Shown: positions 1-7,854 of the stretch, piece by piece
Position numbering within the stretch: position 1 is the first letter of the stretch
Layout: each line of letters begins with the position of its first letter
Assembly: GCA_030684555.1 (NCBI GenBank)
Contig: JAUXVN010000050.1
Coordinates: 1-33,527 of the forward strand
Source of the DNA: Ignavibacteria bacterium
GTDB taxonomy: Bacteria > Bacteroidota > Ignavibacteria > Ignavibacteriales > Ignavibacteriaceae
Direction: 5' to 3'
Length of the DNA: 33,527 nucleotides
Notes under the pieces: generated by a model
What the model was told of the DNA's origin: nothing
The model's input: the letters and a program-made list of their open reading frames with translations, nothing else
Databases searched by the model: none
Made by a program: the position numbers and the translations under genes

Positions 1-2
1 TA

Positions 3-125
3 GAAAGCATTAATTCTAAAATTCAATTGGCTAAAAGAAGGGCAAGAGGTTTTAGAAATACTACTAACTTTATCAACATGATTTACTTTATTGCCGGAAA
101 ACTTAAATTTGATTACCCACTATAA
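3..125 (+). CDS. ISL3-type transposase, C-terminal fragment (5' end outside the window)
   Basis: The frame starting at base 3 is open from the window edge and stops with TAA at 123-125. It encodes 40 residues that include KIQLAKRRARGFRN followed by NFINMIYFIAGKL. This basic, then hydrophobic, tail is characteristic of the end of ISL3-family DDE transposases. Only the last part is visible, so I cannot say whether the element is intact. It is convergent with the luxC-like gene, with 48 bases between the two stops; the right terminal inverted repeat of the element, if present, would lie there. It places an insertion element at the distal end of the biosynthetic operon. Confidence 0.75.
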   Translation, partial: ESINSKIQLAKRRARGFRNTTNFINMIYFIAGKLKFDYPL

Positions 126-173
126 ACAACATAGACCCAAATAAAAAAACATTTAGAAATAGTTCAATTATAT

Positions 174-1412
174 TTATCTCAATGCAATTTTTCTGGTTAA
201 TTCAGATAAGAGTGAATAGCCATCCCATATTTGATCAAATTGTAATGCTTGTCCAATTGGGACGACTCTATCAACACCTTTGCCGTTAACTTTTTTAATG
301 AAGTTTTTAAGCTTACTTTTACTAAAACCAAAATATGATAAAGTTTGATCGTTTGACTGTACCAGTTCTGCTAAATTGTCAATTGACTCAAGAAAGCATT
401 CATAGAAAAATCCGCCGCCACAATTATCTCTAAATTTATTTATATCAATTTTTGGTATTCTGACAACCGTAGGTTTAATTATAGATAATCCGGTGGTGAA
501 TTGCATAGAATTGGATGTAGAGGCTGTTTCGTACAAATGAACTAATTTATTCATCGCAATTCCCATAGAATCACTTTTCTCACGATTTACAAGTTCTGTC
601 TCAAGCAGAAACCAAAAAGTTTTACTTGCTAAAGTATTTTTCTTTTTAGAACCGGTAAAATAGACAAATCGCGGTGATGAACATGCCATCTGATCAAACC
701 AGTAGGCATCATTATAAAACTGTTTTGCTAATTGTTCTTTTCTGTAATCATTCAAAGCTAAATATTTACTCGAATCAATAATTGTATAAGAAAATTTATC
801 TGCAAACGGAATTTCTTTAGTAGTTGCTTTCGAAGGAAATTTTCTAATTTTATTAATTGTCTCATCTCCACCCCATAATATACGAATATCACAATTTGCG
901 GAGAGTACCGAATTTATCTGATCATCATGCGGGTATGTTACAATAAAATTTCGTTTTTTTATTTCGTTCCATTGCTCTTCTTTCATCAAATCATTGATGA
1001 AAAGTAATAACAAAGCTAACTGCGATCCAACATTTTGAGAAATTCTTACTATGTTAATATTTCCTACTAATAATGAAAGAGCCCATGAATAAAGGAAAAT
1101 GCTGTCAACATTGGAGGGAGCAATGTGAAATGCAACACCCCGAGGTGTTATAATTTCTGAAGAACTTATTTCTTTAGAAAAGTTTTTAATTATTGTTGAT
1201 ATATTGGTTTTACGAATCCAGTATGCAAGTGCAACCAGCTCCGGAAAATTTGTAATATGTTTAACTTCAAATATTTTATTGGATAACTGAGCAAGAAAAT
1301 TAATTGAAAGTTCACTAAATGTTGGAAGATTTTCGGTTTTTAACAGATCTGGAGAGAGTAACTCGTCTATTGAAATAAGTGGTTTATCTTTTGGTGCTAA
1401 CATTGTAATCAT
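174..1412 (-). CDS. LuxC-family acyl-CoA (fatty acyl) reductase
   Basis: A protein of about 412 residues resembling LuxC, the NAD(P)H-dependent reductase that converts an enzyme-bound acyl thioester to an aldehyde. The best signature is DQMACSSPR (Cys near residue 243), matching the acyl-accepting cysteine region of LuxC. Further LuxC-like stretches are LLWGGDE-type WGGDETI, PFADKFSY and LSYFGFS near the C-terminus. The frame stays open to 1460, but the ATG at 1412 follows the upstream gene's TAA by one base and avoids a 47-base overlap, so I prefer it; an ATG at 1403 is also possible. It is the last gene of the minus-strand operon, directly after the LuxE-like gene, as expected for partners in an acyl-protein synthetase/reductase complex. 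No luxA, luxB or luxD is present, so light production is not implied. Confidence 0.85.
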   Translation of the reverse strand: MITMLAPKDKPLISIDELLSPDLLKTENLPTFSELSINFLAQLSNKIFEVKHITNFPELVALAYWIRKTNISTIIKNFSKEISSSEIITPRGVAFHIAPSNVDSIFLYSWALSLLVGNINIVRISQNVGSQLALLLLFINDLMKEEQWNEIKKRNFIVTYPHDDQINSVLSANCDIRILWGGDETINKIRKFPSKATTKEIPFADKFSYTIIDSSKYLALNDYRKEQLAKQFYNDAYWFDQMACSSPRFVYFTGSKKKNTLASKTFWFLLETELVNREKSDSMGIAMNKLVHLYETASTSNSMQFTTGLSIIKPTVVRIPKIDINKFRDNCGGGFFYECFLESIDNLAELVQSNDQTLSYFGFSKSKLKNFIKKVNGKGVDRVVPIGQALQFDQIWDGYSLLSELTRKIALR

Positions 1413-1413
1413 A

Positions 1414-2520
1414 TTAACCCGCCAATTCCATATTATTAACTGTTTCTGCATGAGTATCACTACAACCGCGTATTTCTGCTTTTGCTATTCTACCTTCGAT
1501 TAAAAAATATGTCCCTTTTCTTCCACATGGACAACTGTCTACACCTAAAACATGTCCTATATCTTCAGTTAATAATGAATGCCCCGGATAACTTCTCGGT
1601 AAAACGCTTAAAGTTTGAATTATCCCTTTTTCACCATAAGGAAGTACTTTCCAATCGTGATAATCACGAATGATTATTTCAGCGAAATTTGGTGTATGTA
1701 AATGTCCATATTCGCACTCCATATAAATGCTTCCAACTTGTTCTACCATCCCGTAAAAATTGTAAATTCTTTTAATTCCAAAGTATGATTCCAGTGAGCT
1801 TTTAAAAACTTTATTCGAAACAGAAATCTCAATCAGTTTTTTCCAGCCACCGCTATGGATTAAAATAGAATTGGGAATATCAAATTTTATATTGTTCTTT
1901 TTACATTCTTCATAAAAATACTGCCAAATCATATATGTAAAACCAAATATAAGAATCGGCTCATTTCCAAATTTATTTACAAATTCAGTCAACTCATCTT
2001 TTTTAAGATTCATGTTCTCGTCCAGAGCATAGAGATGATTTCTGCCAAAGTTAGATAAACCTACTAAACCGGCACCGCGGGCATTCATACTGGATTTATT
2101 TTTTATAATCGTATCTGTATCAATTATTATCATTGGTAAACGCTTATGTCCGATAAATGAAGTTATAATTTGGACAAGTGCTTTTACTTGATAAATTGAT
2201 GTTTCTCTATTTAGTGCTATTCTAGATACTGCCTGCGAAGTGGTGCCGCTTGATGTAAGTACCTTTAAAACATCCGAGTCAGGGATGCTTTGGATTTTTT
2301 GTGTTTTAAATAATCGCACAGGGATGAAAGGAAAATCACTAATATTTAATCGTCTTCTGTTCACCTTAATACCAAGGTTGTCAAGAATGTTTTTATATGG
2401 GGGACAATTATTGTAATGAAATTTTGTTAAAGAATTTAATTCTGCAACCAAAAGTTTATCCCTCTTAACTTGTGGAATTGAATATTGTTCCGCTTGAAAG
2501 AGTTTATCGATTGGTTGCAT
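1414..2520 (-). CDS. LuxE-family acyl-protein synthetase (PaaK/ANL-like)
   Basis: A 368-residue protein of the LuxE family, ATP-dependent enzymes that activate a carboxylic acid as acyl-AMP and pass it through their own cysteine to LuxC. The nucleotide-binding signature LTSSGTTSQAVSR lies near residues 86-98, and YNFYGMVEQVG is the usual family motif further on. The C-terminus carries CPCGRKG and then RGCSDT. That cysteine is about residue 353, 15 residues from the end, which matches the position of the acyl-accepting cysteine near the end of Vibrio LuxE. The start ATG overlaps the end of the upstream ligase gene by 17 bases, and the stop is one base before the LuxC-like gene. Both the ATP and acyl-transfer motifs look intact, so I infer an active enzyme of unknown acyl specificity. 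Confidence 0.85.
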   Translation of the reverse strand: MQPIDKLFQAEQYSIPQVKRDKLLVAELNSLTKFHYNNCPPYKNILDNLGIKVNRRRLNISDFPFIPVRLFKTQKIQSIPDSDVLKVLTSSGTTSQAVSRIALNRETSIYQVKALVQIITSFIGHKRLPMIIIDTDTIIKNKSSMNARGAGLVGLSNFGRNHLYALDENMNLKKDELTEFVNKFGNEPILIFGFTYMIWQYFYEECKKNNIKFDIPNSILIHSGGWKKLIEISVSNKVFKSSLESYFGIKRIYNFYGMVEQVGSIYMECEYGHLHTPNFAEIIIRDYHDWKVLPYGEKGIIQTLSVLPRSYPGHSLLTEDIGHVLGVDSCPCGRKGTYFLIEGRIAKAEIRGCSDTHAETVNNMELAG

Positions 2521-3937
2521 TTGAAATAAAATCCTTAATCATTAAATAATCTTTTTTACCGGATGAAGTCACAGGAATTTTGTTAGTAATACTTACTTTT
2601 AATACTGAATGATGAAGTTTATAAATATCAATAATTTTGTATTTGACTTTGTCGAGATTATTTGAATCATCCGATTCAACTAATACAGATAATTGATCGT
2701 CATTCCCAAAACAAGCATTCGGAAGATGAAAATTATTTTCAATCATTTTTTCTACTTCATCAAGATTTAAGCGGAGTCCAAATATTTTTAGAAAGCGTTT
2801 TGTTCTGCCTGTTATATAAAAATAACCGTCGTTATCAAAATGGGCAAGATCACCGGTTCTTAAAACTCCATTTAGTTCATCACCTTTTTCCAAATCTTCC
2901 ACATTCGAGGCGTAACCGAGCATTACATTATTACCCCGGTAAATAAGCTCAGCGTTAGTTTCGGGTTCAGTAATTATTTTCGATTCATTCTCCAATGTTA
3001 ATTCTCCGCCGGGAATAGAAATTCCGATAGAACCTATTTTGCTTTCGAGCATGGAATAGGGGACATATGAAATTCTCGCAGTGGCTTCAGTTTGACCATA
3101 CATTATAAATAATTTAAAATTCTTTTCCTTGGAAAGGTTGTAAAAGTATTTAATGAATTCTTCACTTAATCGTCCTCCGGCTTGTGTCATTGTTCTTAAT
3201 GAAGGAAGACTCATTGTGTGAAAACGGATTTTTTGTAATGTCTGGTACATGTAAGGTACGCCGGCAAAAGATGTACTACTGTATTCTTTAAAGAGATTCC
3301 AAAAGTCTTTAACTACTATCGACTTATTTGTACAGATTACGGATGCCCCTTTTAGAAGATGCGAATTCAGTACTGATAAACCATAGCTGTAACTTATAGG
3401 AAGACTTGTAATTGCACGTTCATTTTTATCGATATTTAAATATTCAGCAATGGAAACTGCATTAGCTAAAATATTTTTGTATGATAATCTAACTAATTTC
3501 GGACTGCCTGTAGTTCCTGACGTTGATAATAAAACGGCAGTTTCATTATAAATAGTAATCGGAGTTGGCGAAAGATTTTTATGAAGAAAATAGTTTCCCA
3601 ATATATTTACTGCATCGTAGCCTATAATATTTTCTTTTATGTCAAAAATATATTCCGGTTGGTATATTGCGATTAAATTATTTTTTAAAGAATCATCCAT
3701 CTTAACATCTGCAAGGTATATGGCATTTGTACAAATCAATTGAGATAGATATAATATTACATTTATTGCAGAATTATCGCAGAAAACAAAAGTTAACTTT
3801 TTGTGATTTTTATCAAACTTGGCGGAAATGGTTGATGATAAATCCCTTAATTCTCGATAAGAATAAGTTTGTTTAGAATTATCATCGATTAGAGCAATGC
3901 CATCCAAATCGATATTCTTAAATTCCCAAAAACTCAA
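2504..3937 (-). CDS. ANL-superfamily acyl-activating ligase (AMP-dependent synthetase)
   Basis: A 477-residue AMP-forming ligase that activates a carboxylic acid as acyl-AMP and transfers it to CoA or a carrier protein. Visible core motifs: P-loop LSTSGTTGSPKLVRL at about residues 135-149, MYGQTEATARISY, LRTGDLAHFDNDGYFY, the hinge region ITGRTKRFLKIFGLRL near residue 374, and the C-terminal catalytic lysine region SSGKKDY near residue 460. The start is TTG, overlapping the TGA of the upstream SDR gene (TTGA). A GGAGG sits 9 bases before it, and no downstream ATG would preserve the N-terminal domain, so I accept TTG. Its place beside the acyl carrier protein and reductase suggests it loads that carrier (inference). 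The substrate is not predictable by eye. Confidence 0.85.
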   Translation of the reverse strand: MSFWEFKNIDLDGIALIDDNSKQTYSYRELRDLSSTISAKFDKNHKKLTFVFCDNSAINVILYLSQLICTNAIYLADVKMDDSLKNNLIAIYQPEYIFDIKENIIGYDAVNILGNYFLHKNLSPTPITIYNETAVLLSTSGTTGSPKLVRLSYKNILANAVSIAEYLNIDKNERAITSLPISYSYGLSVLNSHLLKGASVICTNKSIVVKDFWNLFKEYSSTSFAGVPYMYQTLQKIRFHTMSLPSLRTMTQAGGRLSEEFIKYFYNLSKEKNFKLFIMYGQTEATARISYVPYSMLESKIGSIGISIPGGELTLENESKIITEPETNAELIYRGNNVMLGYASNVEDLEKGDELNGVLRTGDLAHFDNDGYFYITGRTKRFLKIFGLRLNLDEVEKMIENNFHLPNACFGNDDQLSVLVESDDSNNLDKVKYKIIDIYKLHHSVLKVSITNKIPVTSSGKKDYLMIKDFISNATNR

Positions 3938-4692
3938 ATTAACATTCCTCCGTCAACTCCAATAACCTGACCTGTAACATATTCCGAAAGGGAAGAGGAT
4001 AAAAACAAAACAGTATTTGAAATATCTTCAGGAGTACCGATACGTTTCATTTTAATACTATCTCTTAATTTCATAGTTTTATCTGCAGCATAATTTTTAA
4101 TTAGATCTGTCTGAATAATACCCGGGGCTACTGCATTAACTCGAATATTTTGAGGAGCAAGTTCTTTAGCAGCTGACATCGTGATACCAATTAACGCCGC
4201 TTTACTCGCACTGTAAACGGTCTGTCCCTCGTTTCCAAATCTTCCGATGATAGAAGAAATATTAATTATTGAACCACTTTTATTTCTTCCCATTAAGCGC
4301 GAAGCATACTGCAAATTATAAATTGCTCCTTTTATGTTTACATCAAGGATTTTATCGAGCATCTCATTTGAAATCATAGGAATGAGAGCATCAATCATAA
4401 TACCGGCATTATTAACTAACACATCTAATCTTTTGTATTTTTTAAATATGTTATTGTAACAATCTTTAACTGCATTCGAATCAGATACATCAAATAAATA
4501 ACCTTCGGATTCTACACCATACAGTTCTTTTAATTCGTCAACTCTCTGATTTAGCATATTATTATCCGAAACACCATTTATAATAACGGTCATTCCATTT
4601 TTTGCTAAAACCTTTGCACAGCTCCATCCAATCCCTCGAGTTGCGCCAGTTACAATTGCTATTTTGCCTTTTAAATTAAACGATGATTCCAT
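3934..4692 (-). CDS. SDR-family 3-oxoacyl-ACP reductase (FabG-like)
   Basis: A 252-residue classical short-chain dehydrogenase/reductase. The Rossmann motif TGATRGIG lies at residues 16-23, followed by NNAGIM, the catalytic serine in NISSIIG, YSASK (the YxxxK pair), VAPGIIQTDL and the C-terminal VDGGMLI typical of FabG proteins. FabG enzymes reduce 3-oxoacyl-ACP with NADPH. Because the gene overlaps the acyl carrier protein gene by 17 bases, an ACP-bound substrate is likely, but no ketosynthase is present in the window to make a 3-oxoacyl chain. It may therefore reduce another ketone or aldehyde intermediate. Overlaps the next gene by 4 bases, so translational coupling is expected. Confidence 0.85.
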   Translation of the reverse strand: MESSFNLKGKIAIVTGATRGIGWSCAKVLAKNGMTVIINGVSDNNMLNQRVDELKELYGVESEGYLFDVSDSNAVKDCYNNIFKKYKRLDVLVNNAGIMIDALIPMISNEMLDKILDVNIKGAIYNLQYASRLMGRNKSGSIINISSIIGRFGNEGQTVYSASKAALIGITMSAAKELAPQNIRVNAVAPGIIQTDLIKNYAADKTMKLRDSIKMKRIGTPEDISNTVLFLSSSLSEYVTGQVIGVDGGMLI

Positions 4693-4912
4693 ATTTCGCT
4701 AAAATCTCCTTTGCCTTACCAACACTGCTTAAATCAATAACATCATCAGTTTCCATCATAATGTCAAATTGTGCTTCGATTGAAACAACTAACGCCATGT
4801 GAGCTACGGAATCCCATTTATCATCACCGTAACTATATGAATCGGTTATACCGGATGGATCAACATCCAATGCTTCTACAAACGCTGCGTGAAGTTTATC
4901 TAAATTACTCAT
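4676..4912 (-). CDS. Acyl carrier protein
   Basis: A 78-residue acidic protein with the phosphopantetheine attachment motif WDSVAHM (Ser about residue 35), the DSV counterpart of the usual DSL. The size and the downstream helix with MALVVSIEAQF fit a stand-alone carrier protein. The frame can also begin at a TTG at 4915, but the ATG at 4912 has GGGAG just upstream and is preferred. It is the only carrier protein seen in the operon, while four enzymes there (two adenylating enzymes, the ANL ligase and LuxE) activate carboxylic acids. I infer that it is the shared holding point for acyl or aminoacyl groups. It would need a phosphopantetheinyl transferase encoded elsewhere. Confidence 0.9.
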   Translation of the reverse strand: MSNLDKLHAAFVEALDVDPSGITDSYSYGDDKWDSVAHMALVVSIEAQFDIMMETDDVIDLSSVGKAKEILAKYGIIV

Positions 4913-4932
4913 CAATCTCCCTTATTAAGAAT

Positions 4933-5619
4933 TTATTTTGAAATCATTTTTATTAAATTATCGCCGTACAATTCCATTAAAGTTCTGGACTTGTAAGGAA
5001 AGACAGTTAATACTTCAGGATTTTCAGAAGTTTTTGTTTCTGTTTCAACATAACCGTTTTTTAAGTGCAAATTAAAGGATTTACAATTATCCTTAAACAT
5101 TATTCCCTGAACCTTCTCTAAAGAAGAATTCAATGAATGGTAATATTTTATAATAGAATACATTATTTTTGATGCGACACCTTTTCTTCTGTAAGGTTCT
5201 ACAACATAAAAGTGTTCTAATTGAATAGTCCCTTTTTCACGGGAGAAATTTATATCTTTAATAATCCTTACTTGTTTGTTGCCAAACATTATTTTTTCTC
5301 TGGAAAGATTTTGAAGCAGCATATTTGCTTTTATCATTCCGCTAGGCAAATCATTTATTCCTTCAATCCATGAACCACATGTTCCTATACGAATTCCATT
5401 ATATTCAGCTATGAAGAAACCGCTTAAATAATAATCATAATCCTCAATATCTTCTGATAAAAGTGTTGTTAACAATTCTTTAAATTCATCTGCGGAAATA
5501 TCAAATACAACACATGAAGTTATTGTATTCCCGCCACTTTTTTCTGCTTCGAAAATTCCTTCAATAATAAATGGAATATCGTCCTGGACAGCTTGACGCA
5601 CAACTACATCATTAATCAT
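4933..5619 (-). CDS. GNAT-family N-acyltransferase (paralogue of the one at 7194)
   Basis: A 228-residue GNAT-fold protein. The acyl-CoA/pantetheine-binding motif A is FYVVEPYRRKGVASKIM, with the RRKGVA loop that holds the pyrophosphate of the donor; a later stretch FNLHLKNGYVE is also typical of the fold. The frame continues to a TTG at 5631 that overlaps the upstream stop. The ATG at 5619 is preferred because the protein then aligns from residue 1 with its paralogue at 7194-7850, including the shared pattern SEDxExxDxxLxxFxIAE. Both copies follow an adenylating enzyme gene. GNAT-fold enzymes such as FeeM take acyl groups from acyl-ACP, so a carrier-bound donor is plausible here (inference). 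The acceptor is unknown. Confidence 0.75.
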   Translation of the reverse strand: MINDVVVRQAVQDDIPFIIEGIFEAEKSGGNTITSCVVFDISADEFKELLTTLLSEDIEDYDYYLSGFFIAEYNGIRIGTCGSWIEGINDLPSGMIKANMLLQNLSREKIMFGNKQVRIIKDINFSREKGTIQLEHFYVVEPYRRKGVASKIMYSIIKYYHSLNSSLEKVQGIMFKDNCKSFNLHLKNGYVETETKTSENPEVLTVFPYKSRTLMELYGDNLIKMISK

Positions 5620-5627
5620 TTCTACTT

Positions 5628-7136
5628 TCAATTTGTGAGTAAGTTTAGTAAAGTTTTTCTATCAATTTTTCCATTAACGTTAAGTGGAAACTTAGCAATT
5701 GTTCGAATAGTTTCCGGCATCATATAGTAGGGGAGTTTCGATTTTAATAACATTTTGAATTCTGATAAATCTTCGGTATAATTTTCTAAAAAAAGATGAA
5801 TTGCTAATATATCAACTCTGTTTCCTTTAGCTATAGCAGCTACCTGTGTACAGCCGGAAAGTTCTCTTGCAAAATGTTCAACTTCACTTAATTCTATTCT
5901 GTATCCGTGAATTTTGATTTGATAATCTTTTCTCCCATTATACATGAAATCATTATCATCATCAATATATGCTATATCACCGGTTTTATAAAACCGTTCT
6001 TTAGCACTATCTATTTCAATTTCAAAAAAAGCATTTTTATTTCGTTCTTCATTCTTAAGATATCCCGATGTTAACTGACCACCAGCAAGACAAAGTTCAC
6101 CTTTCTCACCTTTAGCAACAATTTGCAAATTATCATCCACAATAATTGATTTAGTGTGTTTCATTGGTTTACCTATACAAATAACTCCGTTTGAACTTTT
6201 CTCATCTGCAAGTTTTGGATTATAATTATAAGATAAACAGAAAATAGTAACTTCTGTCGGGCCATACACATTTTGGATCAATGCATTTGGAACACATTTG
6301 GACCATTCTTTAACAAGATCTAAATATAAAGCCTCCCCACAAAAGAGAGAATATCTCATTTTCTCTAAACAAATATCCTCAAAATAGGGACGAAGATAAC
6401 TTAGAACAGACGGAACCATTAAAGCGGTTGTAATCTCGTGTTCTTCAAGCATTGAATAAATATTTGTAAACTTAACTCCTTTCGAGGGAATAGTATAACA
6501 GCAAGCACCTTTCAATAAAGGGGCTAAAAAAGACATTATTGATAAGTCAAAGGTTAAATCGGATGTCTGAAGAAAACGGTCATTTTCAGTAAATTCATAA
6601 CCGAGTTCAAAATAACCGTCGAAAAAAGATTTAAAGTTTTTATATGAAAGAGGTACACCTTTCGGAATACCAGTACTGCCAGAAGTAAAAAGAACGTAAA
6701 CTGTATCTTCATCAGTGATAGACGGAACAACTAAATTAATTTCAGTTTCTTTTAATGATGAAATATCACAGAGCTGTACATCATCAATGGTGGCTAATTG
6801 ATCCACAACAGAATCATGTTTGCTAATGAAAATATTTTTTAAATCTGCAAGCCCAACAACCGATTTTTGACGATTCATAGGATTGTCAGGATTTATTGGT
6901 ACTACACCTTTTCCAGAAAATAAAATTCCAAAAATTGCTGCATAAGTATTAATATCTGCAAATTCATAAGTAGTCAAGCCAATAAGTTTTTGGTTTTTGG
7001 GAATATTAATATCAATGTAATTTTTAATTTTTGAAGCGATTAAAGCAACATCATTATAAGAGTAAAAAACATCATCGATAAAGAAAGCATTATTTGTACT
7101 GAAATTAGTAAATGAATTCTTGATATTTTCAAGCAT
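5628..7136 (-). CDS. Stand-alone amino-acid adenylating enzyme (DltA-like), copy 2
   Basis: A 502-residue adenylation enzyme similar in layout to DltA (D-alanine-carrier protein ligase) and NRPS adenylation domains. Core motifs in order: LFTSGSTGIPKG (A3) near residues 149-160, LTFDLSIMSF (A4, with the Asp that normally holds the substrate amino group), NVYGPTEVT (A5) near residue 287, FYKTGDIAY (A7), NGRKDYQIKIHGYRIE (A8) and NVNGKIDRK (A10 lysine) near residue 485. There is no condensation, carrier or thioesterase domain. AAGGATAGGT precedes the ATG. It is clearly a paralogue of the protein at 7855-9360: both have YSLFCGEAL and MVPSxLSYLRPYFE. I infer amino-acid activation and loading of the carrier protein at 4676-4912. 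Confidence 0.85.
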   Translation of the reverse strand: MLENIKNSFTNFSTNNAFFIDDVFYSYNDVALIASKIKNYIDINIPKNQKLIGLTTYEFADINTYAAIFGILFSGKGVVPINPDNPMNRQKSVVGLADLKNIFISKHDSVVDQLATIDDVQLCDISSLKETEINLVVPSITDEDTVYVLFTSGSTGIPKGVPLSYKNFKSFFDGYFELGYEFTENDRFLQTSDLTFDLSIMSFLAPLLKGACCYTIPSKGVKFTNIYSMLEEHEITTALMVPSVLSYLRPYFEDICLEKMRYSLFCGEALYLDLVKEWSKCVPNALIQNVYGPTEVTIFCLSYNYNPKLADEKSSNGVICIGKPMKHTKSIIVDDNLQIVAKGEKGELCLAGGQLTSGYLKNEERNKNAFFEIEIDSAKERFYKTGDIAYIDDDNDFMYNGRKDYQIKIHGYRIELSEVEHFARELSGCTQVAAIAKGNRVDILAIHLFLENYTEDLSEFKMLLKSKLPYYMMPETIRTIAKFPLNVNGKIDRKTLLNLLTN

Positions 7137-7193
7137 ACCTATCCTTAAAAGAAAATAATAGTATTAGTTTTTGTAACACACAAATTGTAATTC

Positions 7194-7850
7194 TTAAATT
7201 GCTCGTTCCATCAAAACAATTTTAGTAGCCGGAATTAACTTAATAGCCTCTGGGTCAGTTACTTCTTTTTCGATAACTGTTTCAAAGCCAATTTTTTGAT
7301 AAGCTTTCAAAGCATTATCATTAGTTTTTGAGGCGATTACTTGAGCTTTAGTAATATCCGGAAACCGTTTTTTTAATCTTTGAATATGACCTTCAATAAT
7401 TAAAGGGGCAATTCCTTTTCCTCTAAATTTTGGATCAACATATACAAATTCAATTTGAAGAGAATTTTTATCTCTATTAAGATGAGTTTGATGCATGAGA
7501 TTAAATTTATCATGTAAATCTTTTAGAAGCTCACCGTCAATAAACTCTAGTAACAAATTAGCTCTAATAATAGAGCTAGGAACACCTGAACAATTCTCAA
7601 CCCAGGCTGTACATGTACCGGCTGGAATTCCATCAACCTCAGCAATTAAAAAACTTCCCAAATGAAAATCGTGCCCTTCAAAATCTTCACTCAACATTTT
7701 TTTTGCGATTTCTTTGAATTGCTCAATGTCTATGTTAAACAGTTTGCAATACACAACTGTTTCCGTTCCGCTTTTGAGTGATTCAACAATTGCATTAACA
7801 ACGAAATCAATGTCACTAAAATCAGCATAACGAAGTTTGATATCTTCCAT
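7194..7850 (-). CDS. GNAT-family N-acyltransferase (paralogue of the one at 4933)
   Basis: A 218-residue GNAT-fold protein with motif A as EFVYVDPKFRGKGIAPLII (FRGKGIA donor-binding loop) and the usual AYQKIGFETV near the C-terminus. The N-terminal half carries KMLSEDFEGHDFHLGSFLIA, which matches the paralogue at 4933-5619 and is not part of the common GNAT core. It may therefore be a family-specific acceptor region (inference). The gene begins 4 bases after the upstream adenylating enzyme stops and is followed by a 57-base gap, the longest inside the operon. Donor and acceptor are unknown; acyl-CoA cannot be ruled out as donor. Confidence 0.75.
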   Translation of the reverse strand: MEDIKLRYADFSDIDFVVNAIVESLKSGTETVVYCKLFNIDIEQFKEIAKKMLSEDFEGHDFHLGSFLIAEVDGIPAGTCTAWVENCSGVPSSIIRANLLLEFIDGELLKDLHDKFNLMHQTHLNRDKNSLQIEFVYVDPKFRGKGIAPLIIEGHIQRLKKRFPDITKAQVIASKTNDNALKAYQKIGFETVIEKEVTDPEAIKLIPATKIVLMERAI

Positions 7851-7854
7851 ATAA

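Noticed and set aside
174-2520. Bioluminescence operon
   Set aside because: LuxC- and LuxE-like genes are present, but there are no luciferase subunits (LuxA, LuxB) or LuxD, and LuxC/LuxE relatives are common in non-luminous bacteria.
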